Assembly (NCBI GenBank): GCA_964537055.1
Contig: CAZHYV010000003.1
Location: forward strand, 124,001 to 188,000
Origin: CAZHYV01 sp964537055
Lineage (GTDB): Bacteria; Myxococcota_A; Polyangia; Palsa-1104; JAEUJZ01
Length of the DNA: 64,000 nucleotides
Direction: 5' to 3'
The notes under the pieces are model-generated. The model ran no database searches, had not been told where the DNA came from, and saw only the letters and a list, made by a program, of their open reading frames with translations. The position numbers and the translations under genes were made by a program. This document shows, in pieces, positions 1 to 7,980 of this stretch (its first letter is position 1; each line of letters begins with the position of its first letter).

Positions 1-4
1 TGCC

Positions 5-502
5 TTGGAAAATTTTCAGAAGATTCAATCAAGTTGTGATCTTGAGTTAGAACTTAAGTCTCTGTTTTATAAGCTTTCTGATTATAGTCATACTAAGGGG
101 TATAAATTTTCAAATCACGGCCTGGGAAATAATTTTTCAAATTTTAATGTTTTTAATGAAAAAATATTTCTCGAGTTCATTGAACAATTTAAGGATGTCA
201 CTCGCATGAGTGTTGTGCTTCATCTGATTCGATATCCTGTTGGGCTGCTTCACACTCCCTTGTTTCAAAAATTTGGCTTTGACAGTATCATGGGAACATT
301 TATCGAGCCTTGGGAAGGAGAATTACTTCGAAGCGTTGTCAAGACTCCGTTGATAGACATTCTTCAAAACCTTGCGTATTCAGATCGTGAAGCGCAATCA
401 CTTGCTAGGTACATTAATGATTTTCCAGATTTAACCGAACAGGAGATTAGCACCACATCTCTCTCTTTAAAACTATCTAATGAAAGTTCAACCAACTATT
501 GA
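5..502 (+). CDS. Hypothetical protein, possibly 5'-truncated by the window edge
   Basis: I do not recognise this protein. The frame is open from the window edge; the first usable start is a TTG at base 5 with no ribosome binding site visible, so the true start probably lies outside the window. The 165 residues seen are hydrophilic with no signal peptide, no membrane segment and no cysteine cluster. The codons are A/T-rich, more so than in the next genes. It ends 23 bases before the stop of rsmI on the other strand, so the two genes converge. The coding call rests on the length of the open frame and its plausible composition. No function is proposed. Confidence 0.5.
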   Translation: MENFQKIQSSCDLELELKSLFYKLSDYSHTKGYKFSNHGLGNNFSNFNVFNEKIFLEFIEQFKDVTRMSVVLHLIRYPVGLLHTPLFQKFGFDSIMGTFIEPWEGELLRSVVKTPLIDILQNLAYSDREAQSLARYINDFPDLTEQEISTTSLSLKLSNESSTNY

Positions 503-525
503 GGGTAGCCAGAGAACTTTTGATC

Positions 526-1383
526 TTACGAAAGATCTTTCTCTTTCATGCGAAGGGCCAGTTGATAAAGCTGCCTTTTGGGCTTTCCTAATTTTAAGGC
601 TAATGCCAATGCGATGTCTTTAGGAGAACCTCCTTTCGCTAGCATGCTTTTTATCTGCTCCTCTATATCCTCGTTCACCTCTTGAGCTTGGGGAGCCCCT
701 TCAATCACCAGAGTAAACTCTCCCCGGGGCGATTGCTGGTTGAATTTCTGAAAGATTTCTTCCAAGGTTCCATAAATATACTCTTCGTATTTTTTGGTTA
801 ATTCACGGCCTGCAAAGGCATTGCGGTTCTCGCCCAGGGCAACTTTAAGTTCTTCTAAGGTAGAAAGAAGCCGATGCGGGGATTCATAAAAGATAAGAGT
901 TGCTGGATCGTTGGCCACCGAGGCAAATAATCGATAACGAGATTGTGTATGCCTTGGAGGAAATCCCAAGAACAAAAAACGTTCGGTAGGGAGTCCCGAG
1001 GCGACCAAGGCCGAAGTGGCAGCGCAGGGGCCAGGAATGACCCGCACGGGAAGCTTCGCCATGGTTGCAGCTTGAATCAGACGATGTCCCGGGTCGGAAA
1101 TGCCCGGGAGCCCTGCCTCAGAGATTAAAGCAATATCGTTGCCTTGCTGTAAAGATTCAAGCAGCTGTTCTGTCCGAAGAGCTTCGTTTCCTTCAAAATA
1201 GCTAATTAGTTTCTTCGAAGAAGGAAAAGGCCATAGTCCATGGGCGTGAAGTAGGTGTTGAGCCGAACGGGTGTCTTCTGCAGCGATGATCGGAACCTCG
1301 GCAAGTATACGGAGAGCCCGTAGGGTAATATCCTCCAAGTTTCCAATCGGGGTGGCTATAATAAAAAGTGTCCCAACACTCAC
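526..1383 (-). CDS. rsmI: 16S rRNA (cytidine(1402)-2'-O)-methyltransferase RsmI
   Basis: RsmI 2'-O-methylates C1402 of 16S rRNA in the decoding centre, using S-adenosylmethionine. The 285 residues match the usual family length. The N-terminal ATPIGNLEDITLRAL motif (about 10-24), AAEDTR (34-39), SEAGLPGISDPG (88-99), VIPGPCAATSAL (115-126) and FYESPHR (165-171) are typical of the tetrapyrrole methylase fold of RsmI. A small C-terminal helical domain follows (about 245-285). The start is GTG at 1383; its GTGA overlaps the stop codon of the upstream sigma-factor gene, so translation is probably coupled. Pairing rsmI with a sigma gene in one transcript is the only unusual point; the enzyme itself looks complete. 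Confidence 0.96.
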   Translation of the reverse strand: MSVGTLFIIATPIGNLEDITLRALRILAEVPIIAAEDTRSAQHLLHAHGLWPFPSSKKLISYFEGNEALRTEQLLESLQQGNDIALISEAGLPGISDPGHRLIQAATMAKLPVRVIPGPCAATSALVASGLPTERFLFLGFPPRHTQSRYRLFASVANDPATLIFYESPHRLLSTLEELKVALGENRNAFAGRELTKKYEEYIYGTLEEIFQKFNQQSPRGEFTLVIEGAPQAQEVNEDIEEQIKSMLAKGGSPKDIALALALKLGKPKRQLYQLALRMKEKDLS

Positions 1384-2534
1384 CCTTCTAATCCCATCGC
1401 AATTTGGACTGCTTCTCCTAATTCGCGTTTTAAATAGATTTTTAACCGGGCCAACAGCCGTGCCTCGACCTGTCTTGCTCGTTCTCGACTGATTTGGTAG
1501 CGCTCTCCCACTTCCTGCAGGGTGAGGGGTTGCTCTGCAATCAGTCTTTCTCGAAAGAGAGTTTGCTCTCGGCCCTTTAGGGTTTTTTCAAACTGTTCTA
1601 ACTTCTGTTTCAACATTGTCTGAAACTGATGCCCCTCTAGCTGAACATCAGGTCTAGTTGCTGCATCTGCTTCAAGGAGATCTCCCTGCACTTTGCCTGA
1701 ATCTTCGTCACGTTTTAGTGGGGAATCAAGCGACAGTTCTCCTGCTCCCAAACGTAGTTGCATATCCGCAATTTCTTTCTCAGGGACGGACAAACGTTTG
1801 GCCAAGAGCTCATTATTAGCGACAAAACCAGCGGCTTCTAGGATTTCTTTTTCTTTGTTCAGGTTAAAAAATAACTTTCTTTGCGTTTGCGTCGTTCCAA
1901 TTTTGACAAGACGCCAATTATTCAAAATAAACTTAAGCATGTAGGCACGAATCCACCACGCCGCATACGAAGAAAGCTTCACCCCCCGGTAGGGATCATA
2001 TTTTTCTACCGCTTGCAAAAGCCCTAAATTGCCCTCTTGTACAAGATCTAAAAGGTACTTGTATGCCTTTCTATACTCGTGAGCAATCTTTACTACCAAA
2101 CGGAGGTTGGACGTGATTAGTTTTCTTCCAATTTTTGGATCGTGGGTTTTTGCAAAGCGAATCGCCAGTTGTTGCTCTTCTTCTCGAGTTAATAGAGGGT
2201 ACTTACGAATCTCCTGCATATATCTTGCTAAGGGATCTAATTTGGCTAAGGAAGCCTCAGAGGAAGAATCTTCAGAGAGAGAATTCCAGAAAGGCTCTTC
2301 GGAAAGTACTTCCTCCTTTTCTTCCAAAATGGCATCTTCTGCACCGATGGCTTCTAGATCCAAGGATAGATCCTCATCGTCAAGCTGATCTTCTTCTAGG
2401 GTAGCACTTACGGAGGCTCTCGTCTCTTTGGTAGGAGCTAACGATTTCCCCTTGGGTGCCTTTTGGGCAGGAACACGACTCACCTGCTTGGTCCTGGTAC
2501 GGTTCACTTTGGTCGTCTTCACGTCGTTTGCCAT
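1380..2534 (-). CDS. rpoH: RNA polymerase sigma factor, RpoH (sigma-32) type, with N-terminal extension
   Basis: This is a sigma-70 family factor of the heat-shock type. Region 2 carries DLVQEGNLGLLQAVEKYDP (about 163-181) and the aromatic AAWWIRAYM, followed by QRKLFFNL (218-225), the RpoH box that contacts core polymerase. Region 4 ends in a helix-turn-helix around TLQEVGERYQISRERARQVE. RpoH proteins are normally about 285-300 residues; this one has 384 because roughly 95 residues precede region 1.2. That tail is basic for about 40 residues (Lys/Arg/Thr/Ser) and then strongly acidic (about 47-80). What the tail does is unknown; it could mask DNA binding or be a stability signal. The gene overlaps rsmI by four bases (GTGA). 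Confidence 0.92.
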   Translation of the reverse strand: MANDVKTTKVNRTRTKQVSRVPAQKAPKGKSLAPTKETRASVSATLEEDQLDDEDLSLDLEAIGAEDAILEEKEEVLSEEPFWNSLSEDSSSEASLAKLDPLARYMQEIRKYPLLTREEEQQLAIRFAKTHDPKIGRKLITSNLRLVVKIAHEYRKAYKYLLDLVQEGNLGLLQAVEKYDPYRGVKLSSYAAWWIRAYMLKFILNNWRLVKIGTTQTQRKLFFNLNKEKEILEAAGFVANNELLAKRLSVPEKEIADMQLRLGAGELSLDSPLKRDEDSGKVQGDLLEADAATRPDVQLEGHQFQTMLKQKLEQFEKTLKGREQTLFRERLIAEQPLTLQEVGERYQISRERARQVEARLLARLKIYLKRELGEAVQIAMGLEG

Positions 2535-2585
2535 AGTTGAGTTTTAGCACACTTTGTCGCGAACGACAGGAACAAATGTAGATTT

Positions 2586-4148
2586 TTATTTTACTACGTC
2601 TCTTCCCGCGTTACGTTCTGCTAGTCGGTATTCGTCAATGTACTTCGTAAACACACCAACCAATCTTCTATCAAATTGAATATCTGAGCAGCGCTCTAAC
2701 TCAGCAATCGCTTGTTCGTGGCGCAATGCTTTACGATAGCTACGGTCACTCGTCATCGCATCATAAGTATCAGCAATGGCAACGATTCGTCCTATGAGGG
2801 GGATATTTTCATTCATCAGTCCCTGAGGGTAGCCCGAACCATCATAGTTTTCATGATGACAAAAAGCGCCCGGAATCAGGTCCATCATAAAGGGGATGGG
2901 CTCTAGGATTCTCCGACCTTTGGCAGGGTGGGTACGAAACATCGCCTGTTCTTCAGGGGTGAGCTTCCCAGGTTTATTTAGCTTTTCATTTCGGATGCCT
3001 ATCTTACCAATATCATGCATAAGGGCTGCCTGGGCCAGCTGTTCCAGGTCCTTATCCACCAGACCAAGGCCTTGTCCCAGAATCTGTGCGTAATGGCTTA
3101 CCCGTTGGCTATGTCCAATCGTGTAAGGATCATTCTCCTCTAGTGCGTGCGCAAGACCAATGACAGTAGCTCTGAAGTTTGCTTCTAGCGACATATTGGC
3201 TCGGATGAGGTCTGTATGTCGACCGACAAGGCTTTGATATAAGCGAGCATTTTCAATCGAGGCAGCAGCCCTTGAAGCAAGGACGAACAGAAGCCGCCTT
3301 TGGCCTTCGTTAAATTTACGATTTTTTGTATAGGAGTAAGTGTTGATCATTCCAATCATTTTGTCTTGGACTTTGAGAGAGATAGAACAAAGTGAGAGCC
3401 AGCGCTTGTTTTTAGGAGGGGTTATAAAGAAACGTAACGCGCGGGTGCCATGAACGAGCAAATTAGGTTCTTGTCGATAGTGGTCAATAATTGCGGACAA
3501 GTTGAGTTCGCCAGCACCTCCGTCAAGATTTCGTAAATCAGCTTGGGCATGGTTCCCAAATTTCCGGGTATATTCCGTAAATTTTCCTGAAACAGGGTCT
3601 CTAAGAACGAGGGAGGCCACATCAGTTTGGCATTCTGTTAAAGTAGTATCGAGAATAAGTTCTAAAATCGTTTCGACGGATAAGGATTGAGCCATCGCTT
3701 CAGAAAGCTTATAGAGCGTAATCGCTTCCCGAAGATGAAAATTTTCCTGCTGAAGCCGATGCCAATCGAGTCCCCGCTTCACAACCCGGACCACCTCTTC
3801 TAGTTGGACAGGTTTGATCATGTAGTCATAGGCACCTTTTTTCATTGCTTCAATGGCTGATTCTACATTTGCTGATTGGGTGAGAATCACAACCAAAACA
3901 TCACGCTTTTCGGTAGAAAGGTGGGAAAGAAGCTCCAACGCGTTGAAATGCGGAGTCACCAGTGTACAGATTACTAAGTCGTATCGACGTTGTTCTACCT
4001 CTTGTTTGGCTGTCTCTAAGCTCTCAACAGAGCGGACGATATACCCTTCTAAGGTAAGCAGATCACAGAGGGCTTCACGCATCTCTTTATCATTATCAAT
4101 AACCATAATCCGAGGTGGATCTTCAAATGGTGTAAATTGAGTAGGCAT
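2586..4148 (-). CDS. Response regulator with degenerate receiver, GAF-like domain and HD-GYP phosphodiesterase
   Basis: The 520 residues contain a receiver domain (about 12-128), a GAF-like sensor region (about 145-305) and an HD-GYP domain (about 325-500). HD-GYP enzymes hydrolyse cyclic di-GMP. The catalytic elements are present: HDIGK (H378, D379), HHE (431-433) and DGSGYP (436-441). The receiver keeps the conserved Thr (T90) and Lys (K112), but the phosphoacceptor Asp position reads Thr (T62, in DLVICTLVTPHF), and one of the acidic pair reads Asn (D18, N19). Ordinary Asp phosphorylation is therefore unlikely; control probably goes through the GAF region or protein contacts. A Shine-Dalgarno AAGG sits six bases before the ATG. 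It stands alone, 52 bases downstream of the start side of the sigma gene. Confidence 0.94.
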   Translation of the reverse strand: MPTQFTPFEDPPRIMVIDNDKEMREALCDLLTLEGYIVRSVESLETAKQEVEQRRYDLVICTLVTPHFNALELLSHLSTEKRDVLVVILTQSANVESAIEAMKKGAYDYMIKPVQLEEVVRVVKRGLDWHRLQQENFHLREAITLYKLSEAMAQSLSVETILELILDTTLTECQTDVASLVLRDPVSGKFTEYTRKFGNHAQADLRNLDGGAGELNLSAIIDHYRQEPNLLVHGTRALRFFITPPKNKRWLSLCSISLKVQDKMIGMINTYSYTKNRKFNEGQRRLLFVLASRAAASIENARLYQSLVGRHTDLIRANMSLEANFRATVIGLAHALEENDPYTIGHSQRVSHYAQILGQGLGLVDKDLEQLAQAALMHDIGKIGIRNEKLNKPGKLTPEEQAMFRTHPAKGRRILEPIPFMMDLIPGAFCHHENYDGSGYPQGLMNENIPLIGRIVAIADTYDAMTSDRSYRKALRHEQAIAELERCSDIQFDRRLVGVFTKYIDEYRLAERNAGRDVVK

Positions 4149-4330
4149 TTTATACCTTTCCCTGACATTCTATAGAATTAGCTTAGACTGAGGTATTGTA
4201 GAATCCAAATTCTTTAAAGCAAAGCCATTCGTTCCTATCTGAGGTTATCAGATCTTCATCAAAACAAGGTAAGAAGGATTGCCTGCTTGCACAAAGATAG
4301 AAATGATGGGAGAGACGCATGGTTGAATGA

Positions 4331-4636
4331 TTACGTTTCCTTGATACAATCAGAGGAGAGATCGGGTAGCTTTTTTCGCGGAGGTCTGCCTTTCCTACCA
4401 GAGTGGCTGATGGGTTTTACAAAAAATTCTGACAGCGTGACTTGAAGTAGATTCGAAAAGTGTACCAACGATTCAAGCGTGAGGTTTTCTTTTCCAGCCT
4501 CGATCCTCTGTAAGTATTTCAGAGTTACATCCGCCTGAGTAGCTAGCTGCTCTTGGGTCAAGTTTCGCTGCGCTCGAATTTCTGCGATACGACGACCTAC
4601 GTCATGTATGATTCGGTGAGGGTCCGAGATTGCCAT
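4331..4636 (-). CDS. XRE-family helix-turn-helix regulator with AT-hook-like tail
   Basis: About 100 residues. The first 75 form a Cro/C1-type HTH domain: GRRIAEIRAQRNLTQEQLA leads into helices 2-3 (TQADVTLKYLQRIEAGKENL) and a closing amphipathic helix. The tail carries RKGRPPRKK, which fits the AT-hook core (Gly-Arg-Pro flanked by basic residues) that binds the minor groove of A/T-rich DNA. I place the start at the ATG at 4636; an in-frame TTG two codons earlier is possible. No toxin, restriction or phage gene is adjacent, so the target is unknown; both flanking intergenic regions are very A/T-rich and could hold its own operator. Confidence 0.85.
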   Translation of the reverse strand: MAISDPHRIIHDVGRRIAEIRAQRNLTQEQLATQADVTLKYLQRIEAGKENLTLESLVHFSNLLQVTLSEFFVKPISHSGRKGRPPRKKLPDLSSDCIKET

Positions 4637-4938
4637 TCGCAAAACCTTGCAGCGGATATCATAGAATGAAAACCTACTTTTAAATCCGTATTTTATGAAA
4701 TTTCGATATTATCCAAAACCTAACATTAAAAAGGAGGAACGATTTTTCAAGAACCTTCTATTTCTTGGAGAGAGTAATTTTTATGAATAACAAGATGCAA
4801 GGAAATTCATCATGGGAAATTAAGTGTACAGTGGGAAAATTGAAGAAAAAGTGATTTTTTTTAGAACGTTGAATTTTTTTAAAGACTTTTTATTTTCTTA
4901 GCACCAAAATATTTACCCATCTTTTAAATCTGATCGGT
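4637..4938. other. A/T-rich intergenic region between the XRE regulator and folC
   Basis: This stretch is markedly A/T-rich with several runs of T. It must hold the divergent promoters for the XRE gene and folC, but I see no convincing hexamer pair. A GGAGGA sequence near 4733-4738 has no start codon in range. A 23-codon reading frame (4783-4854) starts with ATG after a weak GAGAG and is followed by T-runs; its basic end (LKKK) gives no function and I do not call it a gene. Confidence 0.4.
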
Positions 4939-6366
4939 ATGCGACAAAGCAAAAATTTTCGTTCTTGGCTATATCAGCTCACTCTCCACAGCCCCAATTT
5001 GGGTCTTGGCCGGATGAGGGAGCTTCTCAATCGAATTGGCAATCCACAAAAGCGTTTTTGTGCAATCCATATTGGAGGAACAAACGGAAAGGGGTCGACC
5101 AGTGCCTTCGCAGCAAATCTACTGCTTGTAGCCAATCGTTTTGCTCTTGGTAACGGAGGACTTTCTGCGGCAAGGGTAGGTCTTTATACCTCGCCTCATT
5201 TATTAAGACTAACCGAGCGGATCCGTTATAGCGATGAGTTTGCTACGAATCTGGTAGAATGTACTGAAGATGAGTTAGAAGAGGCTGTTACGTTGATCCG
5301 CCAGCAAAGCTCTGACCTGGCCCCAACTTTTTTTGAAGTCACTACAGCGGCTGCCTTCTGGATTTTTGCGAAAAAAGGTGTGCTGTGTGCCGTAGTGGAG
5401 GTGGGATTAGGGGGCCGTCTGGACGCGACGAACCTTTGTAACCCGATTGCGACTGTCATTACCAGCATTGCTCGCGATCATACCCAAATTTTAGGAGAAA
5501 CCTTAGCGGAAATTGCTTTTGAAAAAGCGGGCATTTTTAAGCCAGGAATCCCAGCATATGTGTCCTGTAAGGATCCACATGCGCTTTTGGTTTTGAGAAG
5601 ACAAGCTGAGGCGGTTGGGTGTCCTATTTTTATTTATCCTGAGGAAGAAACTACTAAAAAAGACGCTGTTACAGAGAAAGATGGTACTGAAGAAGGAGGG
5701 TCTATAAAGAGCATTGTTTCTATCGTACCTCCTCTTCCTAGCGAGCTAAAATCCTCTGTTTCTCTTCGAGGGGCCTACCAATACAGGAATGCAGCCCTAG
5801 CCATCGCTGCAGTAAAACACGCCCCACCTACCTATTTGCAGTGGCTGTCTTCCATCGAGATACAGAAAGAAGGTTTATCCAAAACTCTATGGCCAGGGAG
5901 GCTAGAAAAGGTAGCTCGCCTTGGCCAGGGCACCGAGGTTTGGATTGATGCAGCGCATAATGAGGAGGGGGCTTTGGAATTAGCAAAATGGCTGGATACA
6001 TTCCCTTATCGAAAGCCGCTCACCATCCTATTTGGGGTTGTGGCCGAGAAAGAGGTGTCACGCATGACAGCCCCCCTTGCTTACGCAGACAGAGTCATTC
6101 TATGCCGTCCTCTCTCTCGGCGTGCCCAAGATCCCTATCAATTCTACCCGTTGATTCGCGAGCAGCTTTATGAATCAATTCCGGTGGAAGTCATTACTAA
6201 TTTTGACCAAGCTCTGGGGAAAGCTATAGAGCAAACCCCAAAGTCAGGAACAATTTTGGTGTATGGCTCTCTTTTTCTTATAGGTCATGTAAGAAGAGTT
6301 TTACTCAACGAGCCTGCTGATCCAGAAATACTCCAAGAGGCGGGAAGCCCTGCGCAGGATGCTTAG
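4939..6366 (+). CDS. folC: Bifunctional dihydrofolate synthase / folylpolyglutamate synthase
   Basis: FolC adds glutamate to dihydropteroate and then to reduced folates, using ATP, and belongs to the Mur ligase family. The ATP-binding loop GGTNGKGSTSAF (about 46-57) is intact, as are EVGLGGRLDATN (154-165) and ARDHTQILGET (178-188). A C-terminal domain begins near WPGRLEKV and contains IDAAHNEEGA. Total length of 475 is slightly above the usual 420-450; the extra part is a charged, low-complexity insert (about 235-257, rich in Glu, Lys and Thr) at the junction between domains. The ATG at 4939 has no clear Shine-Dalgarno sequence. It is transcribed away from the XRE regulator and appears to be monocistronic. 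Confidence 0.95.
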   Translation: MRQSKNFRSWLYQLTLHSPNLGLGRMRELLNRIGNPQKRFCAIHIGGTNGKGSTSAFAANLLLVANRFALGNGGLSAARVGLYTSPHLLRLTERIRYSDEFATNLVECTEDELEEAVTLIRQQSSDLAPTFFEVTTAAAFWIFAKKGVLCAVVEVGLGGRLDATNLCNPIATVITSIARDHTQILGETLAEIAFEKAGIFKPGIPAYVSCKDPHALLVLRRQAEAVGCPIFIYPEEETTKKDAVTEKDGTEEGGSIKSIVSIVPPLPSELKSSVSLRGAYQYRNAALAIAAVKHAPPTYLQWLSSIEIQKEGLSKTLWPGRLEKVARLGQGTEVWIDAAHNEEGALELAKWLDTFPYRKPLTILFGVVAEKEVSRMTAPLAYADRVILCRPLSRRAQDPYQFYPLIREQLYESIPVEVITNFDQALGKAIEQTPKSGTILVYGSLFLIGHVRRVLLNEPADPEILQEAGSPAQDA

Positions 6367-6454
6367 AAATAATCTAGCACCCTAAAATCTGCACATTTAA
6401 CCTTGAAACTGACTTCTTTCGCACAATTGGCTCGTAGATTCTCCCGGATACGAA

Positions 6455-6919
6455 TTATTTTTTGACGGAGGAAGATAAAAAAGAATCTAAAGAAAATTTT
6501 CCGCCACCTTGAAAAATAAGAGCGACTGCTATAGCCAAGGCGATAATAAAGAACTCTACCCCTTCACCACTCTGATTGCCAAACCAGTTCATAAAAAAAC
6601 CATGCTTGGTATGAAGTAAAAAAGCTGCGACCAGGAGTACGAATCCGACTGCTCCTGCAGCCAATCTTGTTCCTAGTCCCAAAAGAAGAGCGAGCCCCCC
6701 AAAGACCTCAACAAAAATCACGAGAGCGCCCAATATTTTTGGAATTCCTAAATTTTTTGAGAAAAAACTTATCGTATTTTGAAACCCAAAACCCCCAAAC
6801 CAACCAAATAACTTTTGTAATCCATGGGGTAGGATCATGATTCCAAGGCTCATACGTAACACAAAACTACTTAGTTCGGGTGATGTGTCTGTTACTTTCA
6901 ATAGTAATAAATTCGTCAT
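6455..6919 (-). CDS. DoxX family membrane protein
   Basis: A 154-residue protein with four predicted membrane helices. The N-terminal region FVLRMSLGIMILPHGLQKLF, with the Gly-Phe/Trp-rich loop after it (GWFGGFG), is typical of DoxX proteins, a family linked to redox or thiol stress and sometimes annotated as an oxidoreductase subunit. GGAGG lies seven bases before the ATG. It is transcribed away from a MarR-family regulator with 160 bases between them, and two matching inverted repeats lie in that gap. By analogy with other marR/doxX pairs the neighbour probably represses this gene until an oxidant or electrophile appears; that is an inference from layout. Confidence 0.9.
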   Translation of the reverse strand: MTNLLLLKVTDTSPELSSFVLRMSLGIMILPHGLQKLFGWFGGFGFQNTISFFSKNLGIPKILGALVIFVEVFGGLALLLGLGTRLAAGAVGFVLLVAAFLLHTKHGFFMNWFGNQSGEGVEFFIIALAIAVALIFQGGGKFSLDSFLSSSVKK

Positions 6920-7004
6920 TTCGGTTCCTCCATATTTCCTTCCTCCTGTTGCTCTTTCTGTTTCTAAGGCAGTTGGTTGAGAGCGCAGAAAGTTCTTTAA
7001 TAAA

Positions 7005-7024
7005 TTGGTTGTGTTTACAACTAA
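7005..7024. promoter_or_regulatory. Probable MarR operator, copy 1
   Basis: An imperfect palindrome with arms TTGGTTGT and ACAACTAA (one mismatch) in the doxX/marR intergenic region. It matches copy 2, whose centre is 36 bases away, in both sequence and spacing. Confidence 0.65.
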
Positions 7025-7040
7025 TATAAATGTAATAAAT

Positions 7041-7060
7041 TTAGTTGTGGTTGCAACTAA
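7041..7060. promoter_or_regulatory. Probable MarR operator, copy 2
   Basis: A 20-base palindrome with perfect seven-base arms TTAGTTG and CAACTAA around a six-base centre. It lies 20 bases before the marR start, where a bound repressor would also block its own gene. MarR dimers typically bind palindromes of this size. Confidence 0.7.
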
Positions 7061-7079
7061 AAAAAGTTAGATTCTTTTT

Positions 7080-7523
7080 ATGAGCATTGAATTACCGACG
7101 AAATCTCACATTTTAGCCTGGGCTGCTTTGGTCAAATGGATTCATCAAGCGGTAGGGTTGATCGAAAGAGATTTGGCAAAATCTAAGAATATCTCGCTTA
7201 CTTGGTATGATGTCTTAATTGCAATTCACCTTTCACCTGAGAAGAGACTTCCTATGTCAGAAGTAGCGCGACAGATTGTTCTAAGCAAAAGTGGGCTGTG
7301 CCGTTCTGTGGAAAAGTTATTGCAACAAGATTATTTAGAAAAAACACAATCGTTAGAGGATAAAAGAATATTTTACCTCTCTGTAACTGAAAAGGGAAAA
7401 CATGCCCTTCGTAAAGCATGGCCCATTTACCAAAAAGGAATTCAACAATACTTTGGTCAATTTTTATCAGAGAAGGAAGCATCTGATATCGCTTTGATTG
7501 CCCAACATACCCTTGACTCCTAA
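7080..7523 (+). CDS. MarR-family transcriptional regulator
   Basis: A 147-residue winged helix-turn-helix protein of normal MarR length. The N-terminal dimerisation helix is followed by TWYDVLIAIHLSPEKRL, the recognition region MSEVARQIVLSKSGLCRSVEKL and the wing with KRIFYLSVTEKGK, where a DKR-type motif (EDKRIFY) marks the family. One cysteine (in SGLCRS) lies in the recognition helix, an unusual place for a redox-sensing residue. The ATG at 7080 has no Shine-Dalgarno sequence. The operators at 7005 and 7041 fall between this gene and the divergent doxX gene, so it likely represses both and itself. Confidence 0.93.
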   Translation: MSIELPTKSHILAWAALVKWIHQAVGLIERDLAKSKNISLTWYDVLIAIHLSPEKRLPMSEVARQIVLSKSGLCRSVEKLLQQDYLEKTQSLEDKRIFYLSVTEKGKHALRKAWPIYQKGIQQYFGQFLSEKEASDIALIAQHTLDS

Positions 7524-7572
7524 GCAAGTAGATGCCTTTTTCTCTTTTTTGGTAGACTCCCATTTTAAAATT

Positions 7573-7599
7573 TTAGCAGTCTGTACTGATGAGTGCTTG
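7573..7599. promoter_or_regulatory. CIRCE element (HrcA operator) upstream of fmdB-groES-groEL
   Basis: The sequence reads TTAGCAGTC, nine bases, GAGTGCTTG. The CIRCE consensus is TTAGCACTC-N9-GAGTGCTAA, so 15 of 18 arm positions match with exactly the right spacing. The right arm overlaps a TTGACA -35 hexamer (7597-7602). HrcA bound here would repress the operon until heat stress. No hrcA gene is in the window. Confidence 0.78.
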
Positions 7600-7624
7600 A
7601 CAAATTTTTCTCTATGATTACTTT
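7597..7624 (+). promoter_or_regulatory. Candidate sigma-70 promoter for the fmdB-groESL operon
   Basis: A perfect -35 TTGACA (7597-7602), 16 bases, then a weak -10 TACTTT (7619-7624). The main support is its overlap with the CIRCE right arm. The predicted transcript would start near 7631, 19 bases before the fmdB ATG. Confidence 0.45.
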
Positions 7625-7649
7625 CTTTCGTGTTCGGAGCTCTTTATTT

Positions 7650-7949
7650 ATGCCTATCTATGAGTATCAATGCAACGCCTGTGGAAACGTTTTTGAGGTC
7701 ACCCAACGGATGACCGATCCTTCCTTAAAAGAGTGCCTTTTCTGTCATAAGCAAGCAGTAGAGCGTATTATCTCTAGAACCTCATTTCACTTAAAAGGGG
7801 GTGGATGGTATAAAGACGGATACGCTGCTACTGCAAAGGGAAGTGACAGCGGCAAGTCATCGAAAGAAACCAAAGAAACATCCGGAAGCTCACAGGAGGC
7901 AAAGAGCGATTCTGCCGTAAGCTCTTCCTCCACCGCAGGATCAAAATAA
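7650..7949 (+). CDS. FmdB-family zinc-ribbon protein
   Basis: A small protein beginning MPIYEYQCNACG, the hallmark of FmdB-type putative regulatory zinc ribbons. Four cysteines in two CxxC pairs (CNACG and CLFCHK) bind zinc, and a KGGGWYKDGY segment follows as in relatives. The last 35 residues are a low-complexity Ser/Lys/Thr/Glu tail, common in this family. An in-frame TTG lies 19 codons upstream, but the ATG at 7650 restores the conserved N-terminus and has GGAG nearby. It sits between a CIRCE element and groES, with only 31 bases to groES, so it is probably co-transcribed with the chaperonins and heat-induced. Confidence 0.9.
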   Translation: MPIYEYQCNACGNVFEVTQRMTDPSLKECLFCHKQAVERIISRTSFHLKGGGWYKDGYAATAKGSDSGKSSKETKETSGSSQEAKSDSAVSSSSTAGSK

Positions 7950-7980
7950 TATTAGCCCTTGAGAACTAAGGAGAAATGAA

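Noticed and set aside
4783..4854. 23-codon frame between the XRE regulator and folC
   Set aside because: Weak ribosome binding site and no sequence evidence; described only as part of the intergenic region.
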